A stretch of DNA of 64,000 nt, from positions 186,001 through 250,000 of the forward strand of contig NZ_QERF01000005.1 of the NCBI RefSeq assembly GCF_003260205.1. The letters are read 5' to 3'. This DNA comes from Winogradskyella tangerina (GTDB lineage Bacteria; Bacteroidota; Bacteroidia; Flavobacteriales; Flavobacteriaceae). Shown piece after piece: positions 53,555-62,429 of the stretch. The first letter of the stretch is position 1; the number at the start of each line of letters is the position of its first letter. Below the pieces are notes generated by a model. The model was not told the origin of the DNA. It ran no database searches and saw nothing but the letters and a program-made list of their open reading frames with translations. Position numbers and translations under genes: made by a program.

Positions 53555-54481
53555 ATGCAAATCTTAAAAAACATCCTCGCTGGAATAGGATTAGTCTGTA
53601 TTTCAGGTCTTTTTATCTTCTCAATGCAGAAAGCACCTTCAGACGAAACTATCGGAAAAGAAACACCAATTGTTAACGACTATAACGTATATGCCTTAGA
53701 AATGCCTGAAGGTCTAAATTTTGCAGGGGAAGCAGTTCCTGTTGAAAACCCAGATATTTATGAGCGTATGGACCGAGAACTTTTAGTCAATACCTATTGG
53801 CAATCTAACGGTTTGTTGATGTTTAAGCGTGCTCAGAAATATTTTCCAATCATAGAGCCTATTTTGAAAAAAAACGAAGTGCCTGATGATTTTAAGTACT
53901 TAGCAGTAATTGAAAGTGGACTAACAAATGCGGTTTCACCGGCAGGTGCACGAGGGTTTTGGCAAATAATGAAAACTACTGGTCGCGAAAATGGACTTGA
54001 AGTAAATTCTAACGTAGACGAGCGTTATAATCTAGAGATGGCAACTGAAGTGGCTTGTAAGTATCTAAAAAAGGCTAAAAACGAATTGGGAAGTTGGACT
54101 CTAGCGGCTGCGGCTTACAATGCTGGTAACGCAGGTATTTCAAGACGTCTAAAAGAGCAAGGTGTGAGCGACTACTACGATTTACTATTAGGTGAGGAAA
54201 CAGGGAGATATATGTTTAGAATAGTGGCTTTAAAAGAAATTTTAAAAAATCCATCGAAGTATGGTTTCAATTTTAACAAAAGTGATCTCTATAATTTCAT
54301 TCCAACTTATAAAGTAGAAGTTGATACTGCAGTTACAGATTTCTCACAATTTGCTAAGAAATTTAATATCAATTATAAGATCTTAAAAATTCATAATCCT
54401 TGGCTGCGCGAAAGACATCTTAATAATAAATCGCGCAAACTTTACAAGATCGAAATTCCAAAGGAAGGGTATTATAAGTAG
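53555..54481 (+). CDS. Lytic transglycosylase, MltD-like
   Basis: 308 residues from ATG 53555, which starts the export signal (MQILKNILAGIGLVCISGLFIF); an earlier ATG at 53510 is less likely. The SLT domain (about 95-235) has the catalytic Glu in AVIESGLTNAVSPAGARGFW and the motifs WQIMKTTGRENGL and AAAYNAGNAGI. A C-terminal region (about 240-305, FAKKFNINYKILKIHNPWL) looks like a LysM-like peptidoglycan-binding part. It cleaves glycan strands of peptidoglycan. Its stop codon is immediately continued by an octamer repeat array. Confidence 0.86.
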   Translation: MQILKNILAGIGLVCISGLFIFSMQKAPSDETIGKETPIVNDYNVYALEMPEGLNFAGEAVPVENPDIYERMDRELLVNTYWQSNGLLMFKRAQKYFPIIEPILKKNEVPDDFKYLAVIESGLTNAVSPAGARGFWQIMKTTGRENGLEVNSNVDERYNLEMATEVACKYLKKAKNELGSWTLAAAAYNAGNAGISRRLKEQGVSDYYDLLLGEETGRYMFRIVALKEILKNPSKYGFNFNKSDLYNFIPTYKVEVDTAVTDFSQFAKKFNINYKILKIHNPWLRERHLNNKSRKLYKIEIPKEGYYK

Positions 54482-54616
54482 TTAATGAGTTAATGAGTTA
54501 ATGAGTTAATGAGTTAATGAGTTAATGAGATTATGAGTTGATGAGTTGATGAGTTGATGAGATAATGAGTTGATGAGTTGATGAGTTGATGAGATAATGA
54601 GTTGATGAGTTAATTA
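54481..54616. repeat. Octamer tandem array GTTAATGA/GTTGATGA
   Basis: Seventeen contiguous 8-mers in phase: six GTTAATGA, then GATTATGA, three GTTGATGA, GATAATGA, three GTTGATGA, GATAATGA, GTTGATGA, GTTAATTA. The last base of the transglycosylase stop codon is the first base of the array. A higher-order 32-bp repeat (three GTTGATGA plus GATAATGA) occurs twice. Confidence 0.92.
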
Positions 54617-54626
54617 GCGAAATTGC

Positions 54627-54722
54627 TTAGACAACCAGATTGTTAGACAATTGGATCTTTGGATAGTTAGATTATTAGACCTTTAGATTATTAGACAGTT
54701 AGATCTTTAGATTAATTAGATA
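54627..54722. repeat. Degenerate octamer array TTAGANNN
   Basis: Twelve 8-mers in strict phase, mostly TTAGACAA, TTAGATTA, TTAGATCT, TTAGACCT and TTGGATCT variants. It shares the TTAG core with the octamer array at 49074-49149. Together with its neighbours it fills the 368-bp gene-free convergent junction 54482-54849, where no terminator hairpin is seen. Confidence 0.8.
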
Positions 54723-54749
54723 TTTAAAATTGAATGTTTTGTGCTGCGA

Positions 54750-54847
54750 ACTTCACGTGTCACACTAACCACTTCACACTAGTGAATTTACACTCGCAAC
54801 TTTACACTTGTCACTTTTAACTCACCACTCTAAACTCCCAACTATAA
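54750..54847. repeat. Degenerate heptamer array ACTNNNN
   Basis: Fourteen contiguous 7-mers, most beginning ACT: ACTTCAC, ACTAACC, ACTCGCA, ACTTTAC, ACTTGTC, ACTCACC, ACTCTAA, ACTCCCA and others. It ends 2 bp before the stop codon of the TPR-like gene. The unit resembles a diverged version of the ACTTACA array at 49188-49267. Confidence 0.75.
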
Positions 54848-54849
54848 GT

Positions 54850-55428
54850 TTATCGTCTGCTTCTACGATTTTGTCTTGCAGAGGTAGGCTGACCGTAATG
54901 CTGTTTTGGTATTGAAGCTTTTTTCATTTGCTGCTTCATCATTTTGATTTGTTCAGCAAGCATATCGCGCTTATCGAGTTTTTCAGCCTCAGATAATAAT
55001 TTTTGTGCTTCTTGTTTTCTGCGCTTTGTAAATGCAATTCCAGCTAAATTTAATTTCGCCATGGCCAAATCATGGTCCATCGATAACCCTAAGCTTATCG
55101 CTTTCTTGAAATATTTTTCAGCCTCGTTCATATTAGTTTGAGAAACCATAATACCATTTAAATAGTTTAAATAGCCTTGTTGCTTTTTAACCAATGCCGA
55201 TTCAGGATGTTTAATTTTGTCTAACCATTTTTTTGCACCAACAAAATCTTGCTTACGCAGTCTGAAAAACGCCAACAAGATCATTTCATTTTTAAAATAA
55301 AGGAAAATGAAAACTGTTGAAAGCAATAGGTACATTATGCCATTACCAATGTAACCTTCAGTGAATTGGTAGATTCCGAAGGCAATGATTAAGGCAGCTA
55401 ATACAAGTTTGATATATTTATTGAACAT
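54850..55428 (-). CDS. Membrane protein with TPR-like helical domain
   Basis: 192 residues. Two N-terminal transmembrane segments (LVLAALIIAFGIYQF and GIMYLLLSTVFIFLYF) are followed by a cytoplasmic TPR-like region (about 55-165, with EAEKYFKKAISLGLSMDHDLAMAKLNLAGIAFTKRR-type helix pairs) and a basic tail (RQNRRSRR). DUF2892-like or tetratricopeptide membrane proteins of this layout are frequent in Bacteroidetes without a known role. It is divergent from rpmH and convergent with the repeat field. Confidence 0.72.
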   Translation of the reverse strand: MFNKYIKLVLAALIIAFGIYQFTEGYIGNGIMYLLLSTVFIFLYFKNEMILLAFFRLRKQDFVGAKKWLDKIKHPESALVKKQQGYLNYLNGIMVSQTNMNEAEKYFKKAISLGLSMDHDLAMAKLNLAGIAFTKRRKQEAQKLLSEAEKLDKRDMLAEQIKMMKQQMKKASIPKQHYGQPTSARQNRRSRR

Positions 55429-55495
55429 GAATCGTGTTTATTTTTAAGGATGGCAAAGTTAATAAATTTCTAACAAAATAATTTTATTTTGAGGC

Positions 55496-55525
55496 TTGCT
55501 AAAGTAAAAACTTGTTGTATATTTG
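55496..55525 (+). promoter_or_regulatory. Promoter of rpmH
   Basis: TTG (55496-55498), 19-bp spacer, TATATTTG (55518-55525), with a leader of about 65 nt. Same architecture as the rpmE2 promoter. Confidence 0.75.
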
Positions 55526-55593
55526 CACGCAGTTTTGGGAACAGGCTCAAAACATTTAAAAAATAGATTCAAGTTTACTAAAGATATAAGACA

Positions 55594-55755
55594 ATGAGCA
55601 AAAGAACGTTTCAACCGTCTAAAAGAAAGAGAAGAAACAAGCACGGTTTCAGAGAAAGAATGGCTTCTGTTAACGGAAGAAAAGTTTTAGCACGTAGAAG
55701 AGCTAAAGGAAGAAAGAAATTGTCTGTATCTTCAGAATTAAGACATAAAAAATAA
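55594..55755 (+). CDS. rpmH: 50S ribosomal protein L34
   Basis: A 53-residue highly basic protein starting [19 protein letters not shown], with the L34 signature KRTFQPS.RKR...HGFR.RM....GR.VL..RR.KGRK.L. ATG 55594 is fixed by the conserved N-terminus. L34 is part of the large ribosomal subunit; in many bacteria rpmH lies near dnaA/oriC, but no replication gene or DnaA-box cluster was noticed here. It has its own promoter and a terminator before carB. Confidence 0.96.
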   Translation: MSKRTFQPSKRKRRNKHGFRERMASVNGRKVLARRRAKGRKKLSVSSELRHKK

Positions 55756-55778
55756 TGATTAACAATTGTTAATATTTT

Positions 55779-55811
55779 AAAGGTGTTACTTAGGTGTAGC
55801 ACCTTTTTTTT
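55779..55811 (+). terminator. Terminator of rpmH
   Basis: Stem AAGGTG..AC / GT..CACCTT (55779 onward) with an internal asymmetry and a nine-to-ten-T tract. Confidence 0.75.
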
Positions 55812-55853
55812 TACTCTATTGATATTTATTTTTGCAAACCAAAAGACAATCTC

Positions 55854-58706
55854 ATGCCAAAAAACAAAAACATTAAATCCATTTTACTTATTGGTTCTGG
55901 TCCAATTATTATCGGTCAGGCTTGCGAATTCGATTACTCTGGTTCTCAGGCTTTACGCTCGCTTAGAGAAGACGGTATAGAAACGATTCTTATCAATTCT
56001 AACCCGGCAACTATTATGACCGACCCCACTATGGCCGATCATGTTTATCTGTTGCCATTAACTACAAAGTCTATAATTAAAATTTTAAAAGAACATCCTC
56101 AAATCGATGCGGTTTTACCAACAATGGGTGGGCAAACAGCCTTGAATCTTTGTATCGAAGCCGACGAGAAAGGAATATGGGAAGATTTTAATGTAGATAT
56201 TATTGGTGTTAATATCGACGCGATAAATATAACTGAAGACAGGGAACAGTTTAGAGATCTAATGACAAAAATTGGTGTTGGCATGGCACCTCAGGAAACA
56301 GCGACATCTTTCTTAAAAGGAAAAGAGATTGCACAGGAATTTGGATTTCCACTTTGTATCAGAGCATCCTTTACCTTGGGTGGAGCAGGAGCCTCAATTG
56401 TATATGATGAAGCCGAGTTTGATGAAGCGCTTACTAGAGGTTTAGAGATATCCCCAATCCACGAGGTTATGATCGATAAAGCTATGATGGGCTGGAAAGA
56501 GTATGAGCTTGAGCTTTTAAGAGATAAGAACGACAATGTTGTGATTATCTGTACCATTGAAAACATGGACCCGATGGGTATTCATACTGGTGATTCTATA
56601 ACTGTAGCACCTGCCATGACACTTTCTGATAAAACCTTCCAAAAAATGCGTGATATGGCTATCCATATGATGCGAAGTATTGGTGATTTTGCTGGTGGTT
56701 GTAATGTTCAGTTTGCAGTGAGCCCAGATGAGGACGAAGAGATTATCGCTATTGAGATCAATCCAAGGGTTTCGCGTTCTTCAGCTTTAGCAAGTAAAGC
56801 TACTGGGTATCCGATTGCAAAGATCGCCGCTAAGTTGGCATTAGGGTATACTCTAGATGAGTTGAGTAATCAAATTACGAAGTCGACTTCAGCTTTATTT
56901 GAACCAACCCTAGATTATGTGATTGTGAAAATCCCACGTTGGAATTTCGATAAGTTCGAAGGTTCAGACAGAACTTTAGGCTTGCAAATGAAAGCCGTAG
57001 GTGAAGTTATGGGTATTGGCCGTTCATTCCAGGAAGCATTGCACAAAGCCACGCAGTCGTTAGAAATTAAGCGAAACGGATTGGGTGCTGATGGTAAAGG
57101 GTATAAAGATTATGATACCATTATTAGCAAACTAAAAAATGCAAGTTGGGATCGTGTGTTCGTCATTTACGATGCCATTCAAATGGGAATTCCATTGAGT
57201 CGTATTTATGAGATCACTAAGATCGATATGTGGTTCCTGAAACAATACGAAGAGCTTTTCCAATTAGAAAAAGAAATTTCCACTTATACGATAGATTCTA
57301 TAGATCGCGAATTATTGCTCGAAGCTAAGCAAAAGGGTTATGGTGATCGACAAATAGCTCATATGCTTCAGTGTTTAGAGAGTGAAGTTTACAACAAGCG
57401 TAGAGAATTTAATATAAATCGTGTATACAAATTAGTAGATACTTGTGCTGCTGAGTTTAAAGCGCAGACACCTTATTACTATTCAACCTTTGAAAGTGAA
57501 GTTGAAACTGCTGATGGTATAGTTTCAGTGGCTAATGAAAGTGTTGTTACCGATCGTAAAAAAATCATCGTTCTTGGTTCTGGGCCAAATAGAATTGGTC
57601 AGGGTATTGAGTTCGATTATTGTTGCGTTCATGGCGTATTAGCTGCATCTGAATGTGGTTATGAAACCATTATGATCAATTGTAATCCTGAAACTGTTTC
57701 AACAGATTTTGATATTGCCGACAAATTATATTTTGAACCTGTATTCTGGGAGCATATTTATGATATAATTCAGCATGAAAAACCAGAAGGTGTTATTGTG
57801 CAACTTGGTGGGCAGACTGCCTTGAAATTAGCCGAGAAATTAGAACGTTATGGCGTTAAGATCATTGGTACTAATTTCCAATCTTTAGATTTAGCTGAAG
57901 ATCGTGGTAACTTTTCAACCTTATTAAAAGAAAATAACATTCCTTATCCAGAATTTGATACTGCAGAAACGGCTGACGAAGCTCTAGCAATTGCAGATCG
58001 TTTGAATTTCCCAATCTTGGTGAGACCATCCTATGTTCTTGGTGGTCAGGGTATGAAGATTGTTATTAATAAGCAAGAATTAGAGGAGCACGTTGTTGAT
58101 CTTCTTAGAAAAATACCAAACAACAAGTTACTTCTAGATCATTATTTAGACGGAGCTATAGAAGCCGAAGCTGATGCGATCTGTGATGGAGAAAATGTCT
58201 ACATCATTGGTATTATGGAGCATATTGAGCCTTGTGGTATTCACTCGGGCGATAGTAATGCGACGTTACCACCATTCAATTTAGGGGAGTTTGTGATGCA
58301 ACAAATTAAGGATCACACCAAGAAAATTGCTTTGGCACTAAATACGGTAGGACTTATCAATATTCAGTTTGCAATTAAAGATGATATCGTTTATATCATT
58401 GAGGCTAACCCTAGAGCATCGCGTACGGTTCCATTCATAGCAAAAGCTTATAAGGAACCTTATGTGAATTACGCAACTAAAGTGATGCTCGGACATAATA
58501 AAGTTACCGATTTCGATTTTAAACCGAAATTAGACGGTTATGCTATAAAACAACCCGTATTCTCGTTTAATAAATTCCCTAATGTGAACAAAAAATTAGG
58601 TCCAGAAATGAAGAGTACAGGTGAGAGTATCTTGTTTATTGATAGTTTAAAAGAGGACGAGTTCTACGATCTTTATTCGCGTCGTAAGATGTATTTGAGT
58701 AAGTAA
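55854..58706 (+). CDS. carB: Carbamoyl-phosphate synthase large subunit, short form
   Basis: 950 residues. Two homologous halves are visible: the first begins IKSILLIGSGPIIIGQACEFDYSG and the second KKIIVLGSGPNRIGQGIEFDYCCVHG; each carries an ATP-grasp domain (about 130-320 and 670-870), with the oligomerisation domain between. It makes carbamoyl phosphate for arginine and pyrimidine synthesis with the small subunit CarA, which is not in the window. The C-terminal methylglyoxal-synthase-like allosteric domain (about 120 residues in E. coli CarB) is absent; the frame stops after KMYLSK. TATTTTTG (55827-55834) is a possible -7 element. Confidence 0.95.
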   Translation: MPKNKNIKSILLIGSGPIIIGQACEFDYSGSQALRSLREDGIETILINSNPATIMTDPTMADHVYLLPLTTKSIIKILKEHPQIDAVLPTMGGQTALNLCIEADEKGIWEDFNVDIIGVNIDAINITEDREQFRDLMTKIGVGMAPQETATSFLKGKEIAQEFGFPLCIRASFTLGGAGASIVYDEAEFDEALTRGLEISPIHEVMIDKAMMGWKEYELELLRDKNDNVVIICTIENMDPMGIHTGDSITVAPAMTLSDKTFQKMRDMAIHMMRSIGDFAGGCNVQFAVSPDEDEEIIAIEINPRVSRSSALASKATGYPIAKIAAKLALGYTLDELSNQITKSTSALFEPTLDYVIVKIPRWNFDKFEGSDRTLGLQMKAVGEVMGIGRSFQEALHKATQSLEIKRNGLGADGKGYKDYDTIISKLKNASWDRVFVIYDAIQMGIPLSRIYEITKIDMWFLKQYEELFQLEKEISTYTIDSIDRELLLEAKQKGYGDRQIAHMLQCLESEVYNKRREFNINRVYKLVDTCAAEFKAQTPYYYSTFESEVETADGIVSVANESVVTDRKKIIVLGSGPNRIGQGIEFDYCCVHGVLAASECGYETIMINCNPETVSTDFDIADKLYFEPVFWEHIYDIIQHEKPEGVIVQLGGQTALKLAEKLERYGVKIIGTNFQSLDLAEDRGNFSTLLKENNIPYPEFDTAETADEALAIADRLNFPILVRPSYVLGGQGMKIVINKQELEEHVVDLLRKIPNNKLLLDHYLDGAIEAEADAICDGENVYIIGIMEHIEPCGIHSGDSNATLPPFNLGEFVMQQIKDHTKKIALALNTVGLINIQFAIKDDIVYIIEANPRASRTVPFIAKAYKEPYVNYATKVMLGHNKVTDFDFKPKLDGYAIKQPVFSFNKFPNVNKKLGPEMKSTGESILFIDSLKEDEFYDLYSRRKMYLSK

Positions 58707-58790
58707 AATCCGAGTTTTTCGTTTAACGGTAGAGCGAATTCGCTAATAATTATTAACTTAGCTCTAATAATTGTTTATGAAATATTGTTT

Positions 58791-59651
58791 ATGAAAAAAA
58801 CTTTACTCTTATTTTCCCTGTTGTTTTCTTTCAGTTTACTGTCTGCCCAGGTTACTTTGAACCAAGTAGATGATTTTCAGGATGGTACAACTCAGCAATG
58901 GCGTATCGGTGGCGCAGGTAATGCAACGGATGGACCTGTTAATATTCCAAATGGTGGTCCTGCAGGTGCTGGAGATAATTGCCTTCAGTATACGTCTAAT
59001 GGAAATTCTGGAATGGTGGCGAGTAAAATGGTATTCTTTTCTCAGAACCAACAATGGAGCGGCGATTTTATTAGTGAAGGTGTAGATCAGATCACAATGA
59101 ATGTGAGAGTACAAACTACAGCATTGAACTTAAGAATTGCGATGCAGGGAGGTGGTACTCAAATTTGTACTACTAATGCTGTCAGCGTTGCCGCTAATGG
59201 CTCGTGGACGAGTATTACTATACCAATCAGCCCTTCAGACTTTACTGTAGTTAGTGGTGCCGGTGATGCAACCACTGTGTTGTCGAATGTATTGACGCTA
59301 AGAATTTTAAGCAGCACCAATCCAACTTGGCTTGATGCAGATGAAGTTTCGGCAATTATAGAAGTTGATAATATTACAGCACAATCGTCTTTAAGTACAC
59401 CAGAATTTGAAGCTAACAATGCACAATTCGAAATTAAGCCAAATCCTTCAAAAGACAAGTTAAACATCGTATTACCTACTAATACAGATGTAAAATTAGA
59501 AGTTTTTGATGTTCTTGGAAAGCGTGTATACAACGGAACAATTTCTCAGCTTTCATCATCTATTGATGTGACTAACTGGAGAAGCGGTGTATATTTAGTG
59601 CGTGTTTCAAATGACTCAGCTACTCAGACCAAACGCTTTATAAAGCAGTAA
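58791..59651 (+). CDS. T9SS cargo protein with carbohydrate-binding-like domain
   Basis: 286 residues from ATG 58791 (an ATG two codons earlier is possible). Signal peptide MKKTLLLFSLLFSFSLLSAQ. The central region (about 22-200) is a jelly-roll-like beta domain (VDDFQDGTTQQWRIGGAG, ADEVSAIIEVDNITAQS) reminiscent of carbohydrate-binding modules. The C-terminal ~75 residues (FEIKPNPSKDKLNIVLP ... WRSGVYLVRV) are a type A T9SS sorting domain. It is thus likely exported through T9SS and attached to or released from the cell surface. No catalytic domain is present. Confidence 0.85.
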   Translation: MKKTLLLFSLLFSFSLLSAQVTLNQVDDFQDGTTQQWRIGGAGNATDGPVNIPNGGPAGAGDNCLQYTSNGNSGMVASKMVFFSQNQQWSGDFISEGVDQITMNVRVQTTALNLRIAMQGGGTQICTTNAVSVAANGSWTSITIPISPSDFTVVSGAGDATTVLSNVLTLRILSSTNPTWLDADEVSAIIEVDNITAQSSLSTPEFEANNAQFEIKPNPSKDKLNIVLPTNTDVKLEVFDVLGKRVYNGTISQLSSSIDVTNWRSGVYLVRVSNDSATQTKRFIKQ

Positions 59652-59668
59652 GAATTTAAAATATATTT

Positions 59669-59700
59669 GAAAGCGATCTAATTCTAGATCGCTTTTTTTT
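59669..59700 (+). terminator. Terminator after the T9SS cargo gene
   Basis: Perfect stem AAAGCGATCTA / TAGATCGCTTT with loop ATTC and eight T. It reaches the stop codon of the convergent thioesterase gene. Confidence 0.9.
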
Positions 59701-60250
59701 ATGCTTGATTTTCTGGAAGTTCAATTTTTACACGATAACCTTCAAGTTCTTTTAGATAATCTTGAAGTGAAAAATTGGTATTATCAAACTCGGCCTTTCG
59801 TTGCAGTTTAGTAGTGATACGCTTTAGGGATTTTAAAAATCGCTTTACTTCGATCTTATCGTTTAAAATAAGACCTGGCACTTCAGCTGGCTGTCCGTTT
59901 TCATCTTTGGCCACCATTGTAAAATACGACGAATTACAGTGCTTAATTTCACCTGTTTGAATATGTTCTGCTTCTACACGAATGCCAATAACCATTGATG
60001 TGCGACCTACATAATTCACAGAGGCCTTCATGGTTACTAATTCGCCAACTTCAATTGGATTAATAAAATCTACCGTATCTACAGAAGCGGTTACACAATA
60101 GGTGCCAGAATGTTTAGATGCACATGCGAATGCTATTTGATCCATTAAATTTAGAATGTATCCACCATGAATTTTGCCACTGAAATTAGAATGCGATGGC
60201 AACATTAATTCGGAAATACTAATCCTCGAGGAGTCTATTGTTTTATACAT
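59699..60250 (-). CDS. Acyl-CoA thioesterase (hotdog fold, YciA-like)
   Basis: 183 residues. The hotdog core shows SHSNFSGKIHGGYILNLMDQIAFACASKHSG, with the conserved Asp in LMDQ, and CVTASVDTVDFINPIEVGELVT. A C-terminal helical extension (about 135-183) follows. The family hydrolyses acyl-CoA to free acid and CoA, balancing CoA pools, which fits the fatty-acid degradation genes elsewhere in the window. It lies 11 bp after rmuC on the same strand. Confidence 0.88.
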   Translation of the reverse strand: MYKTIDSSRISISELMLPSHSNFSGKIHGGYILNLMDQIAFACASKHSGTYCVTASVDTVDFINPIEVGELVTMKASVNYVGRTSMVIGIRVEAEHIQTGEIKHCNSSYFTMVAKDENGQPAEVPGLILNDKIEVKRFLKSLKRITTKLQRKAEFDNTNFSLQDYLKELEGYRVKIELPENQA

Positions 60251-60261
60251 CTGGTTAGAAT

Positions 60262-61581
60262 TTATAAGTCTTCAGACGCGCGTTTAATAATATTTTCAGG
60301 AAGCGCTTTTTTGGCCTTTGCACCCATTTTTTTGATCTTTTCAACTCGTGAAATTAAATTCCCCTTTCCTTCAACTAATTTATTCATAGCTGCTGAATAA
60401 TCATTCTTTGCTGCATCGATCTTTTTACCAACGCCAGTAAGATCAGAAACTAGTCCCTCAAATTTATCATATAAGGCACCAGCTTGTTTAGCAATTTCAA
60501 TAGCATTTTGTTGTTGCTTTTCATTATTCCACATGGTGTCTATGGTACGTAACGTGGCCAAAAGGGTCGAAGGTGTAACAATCACGATATTTTGTTCAAA
60601 AGCCTTGTTATATAAAGAGTTATCCTCATTGATAGCCACAGCAAAAGCGGGTTCAATTGGGATAAACATCAACACAAAATCTGGTGATTCTATATCGTAT
60701 AAATCCTGATAATTTTTAGCAGAAAGCTGATCTACATGCTTTTTGATAGAGTTCACATGTGCTTTTAAATAAACATCACGTTCATCGTCTTCAGCATGTA
60801 CCAAGCGCTCATAATCGGTAAGGGAAACCTTTGAATCAATGATCATTTTCTTAGCATCTGGAAGATGTAAAACAACGTCGGGCATAACACGCGAGCCGTC
60901 CTCGAGCTGAAAACTTTGCTGAACGAAATATTCTCTATCTTTTTCTAATCCAGATTTTTCGAGTACACGCTCTAATACCAACTCACCCCAATTCCCCTGA
61001 GTTTTACTGTCTCCTTTTAAGGCCTTTGTGAGATTGGTGGCTTCTTTAGCCATTTGTTGGTTAAGGTCTTTTAAACCTCGTAATTGTTCTTTTAAGGCTG
61101 AATGCATACTAATGCTTTCCTTTTGCGTGTCTTCAACCTTTTTTTCAAAAGTTTTGATCTTCTCTTCGAGTGGATTCAAAATACTCTTGATATTTTCTTT
61201 ATTCTGAAGCGTGAATTTTTGCGACTTCTCATCCAGGATTTTTGAAGCCATCAATTCAAAATCTTTGCGCAATTGTTCTTGCTGTTTGGCGAGAGCTTCA
61301 TCGCGCTTTAGATTCTCTTGCTGTAGATTTTCATATTCGGCATTACGTCTTGTTAGTTCGGTATTGAGCAATTCTTTTTCACGACGAATGGCTTCACGTT
61401 CACCTTCAATTTTTGAAACACTTTCCTTGAGCTCATTAATCGTATGACCTAACTGACTCTGACGCTCTTTCAGCATACTTTCTTCGCCCTTGTTTTTCAG
61501 TTTGGAGAATAACATACCTAAATAAGCACCAATTGCGGCAGAAATTAATATGGCTAATATGAGAATAAGGTTATCGTTCAT
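60262..61581 (-). CDS. rmuC: DNA recombination protein RmuC
   Basis: 439 residues. One N-terminal transmembrane segment (LILILAILISAAIGAYLGMLF), a long coiled coil (about 35-170) and the conserved RmuC domain (about 175-400) with KTQGNWGELVLERVLEKSGL, MPDVVLHLPDAKKMIIDSKV and PDFVLMFIPIEPAF. The domain is nuclease-like; RmuC limits inversions between short inverted repeats and, in other bacteria, acts against foreign DNA. First gene of a two-gene unit with the thioesterase. Confidence 0.93.
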   Translation of the reverse strand: MNDNLILILAILISAAIGAYLGMLFSKLKNKGEESMLKERQSQLGHTINELKESVSKIEGEREAIRREKELLNTELTRRNAEYENLQQENLKRDEALAKQQEQLRKDFELMASKILDEKSQKFTLQNKENIKSILNPLEEKIKTFEKKVEDTQKESISMHSALKEQLRGLKDLNQQMAKEATNLTKALKGDSKTQGNWGELVLERVLEKSGLEKDREYFVQQSFQLEDGSRVMPDVVLHLPDAKKMIIDSKVSLTDYERLVHAEDDERDVYLKAHVNSIKKHVDQLSAKNYQDLYDIESPDFVLMFIPIEPAFAVAINEDNSLYNKAFEQNIVIVTPSTLLATLRTIDTMWNNEKQQQNAIEIAKQAGALYDKFEGLVSDLTGVGKKIDAAKNDYSAAMNKLVEGKGNLISRVEKIKKMGAKAKKALPENIIKRASEDL

Positions 61582-61634
61582 TAAAATAGAATTGTAAGAC
61601 TCAAATATACCGTTTTTAACAGTAGAATTAAATC

Positions 61635-62429
61635 TTATTTATTAACACGGAAACTACCAGTATTGGTGTCAAAGCGAATTAGATCTGAAGGAAACAACGA
61701 TTCAAAAATTCCTTGAGAAATTAGGTTACAAGGCTGATCAAAATCTACGCGATCGTTATGCATCACAATCATGGTATCGCACAACTGAATGGCTAGATCT
61801 ATTTCATGTGAAGAAAATAAAATGGTCTTCCCGGTTTCTTTAGTCAACTTTTGAAGCAACTTTAAAATGTAGGCTTTATGATACATGTCGAGATGGGTTG
61901 TAGGTTCATCTAGAACAATAATATCAGTGTCTTGTGCCAAGGCTCTAGCCAGCATCACCTTTTGTAATTGTCCATCACTAAGTTCGTAACATCTTTTATC
62001 CTTCAGTTCATTGATATTTACAAGTTGAATGGAGTTGCTTATAATATTTTCATCATCTTCATAAAGACTACCAATCCAATTGGTGTAAGGATGTCTTCCC
62101 AAAGCCACCAATTCGTGAACAGTAAGGTTTTTAGAACTAATAGGTTCTGTGAGTACAATACTTAATTGCTTAGCTAGTTCTATACTCGAGGTAGATTTCA
62201 AGTCTTTCCCATTCAACATTATAGATCCTGAAAGTGCAGGTTGAACCTTAATAAGCGTTCTCAATAATGTAGATTTACCAATGCCGTTTGCACCGACAAG
62301 CCCAATTAGTTGACCTTGTTCCAATTCGAAATTGATATTCGACGCCACAACAGTTCGCGCGTTTTTAGCATTATAACCAATGGTAAGCTCTTGGGCAGTT
62401 AAAATGATATTTTTAGGATCTTCATTCAT
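61635..62429 (-). CDS. ABC importer ATPase, siderophore/heme/B12 type
   Basis: 264 residues. Walker A GANGIGKST (near 42-50), signature ELSDGQLQKVMLARAL, Walker B IIVLDEPTTHLD and switch His in LFSSHEID. The FecE/BtuD family pairs with FecCD-type permeases; the permease gene abuts it with no gap (stop and ATG adjacent). The complex would import an iron siderophore, heme or cobalamin across the inner membrane. A solute-binding gene at the window edge completes the set. Confidence 0.9.
   Translation of the reverse strand: MNEDPKNIILTAQELTIGYNAKNARTVVASNINFELEQGQLIGLVGANGIGKSTLLRTLIKVQPALSGSIMLNGKDLKSTSSIELAKQLSIVLTEPISSKNLTVHELVALGRHPYTNWIGSLYEDDENIISNSIQLVNINELKDKRCYELSDGQLQKVMLARALAQDTDIIVLDEPTTHLDMYHKAYILKLLQKLTKETGKTILFSSHEIDLAIQLCDTMIVMHNDRVDFDQPCNLISQGIFESLFPSDLIRFDTNTGSFRVNK

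Noticed and set aside
49074..54847. CRISPR array
   Set aside because: The repeats are 7-8 bp in direct tandem without spacers of constant length, and no cas genes are present.
55594..55755. Replication origin near rpmH
   Set aside because: rpmH is often near oriC, but no dnaA, rnpA, yidC or DnaA-box cluster was noticed; the gene stands alone between a TPR-like gene and carB.
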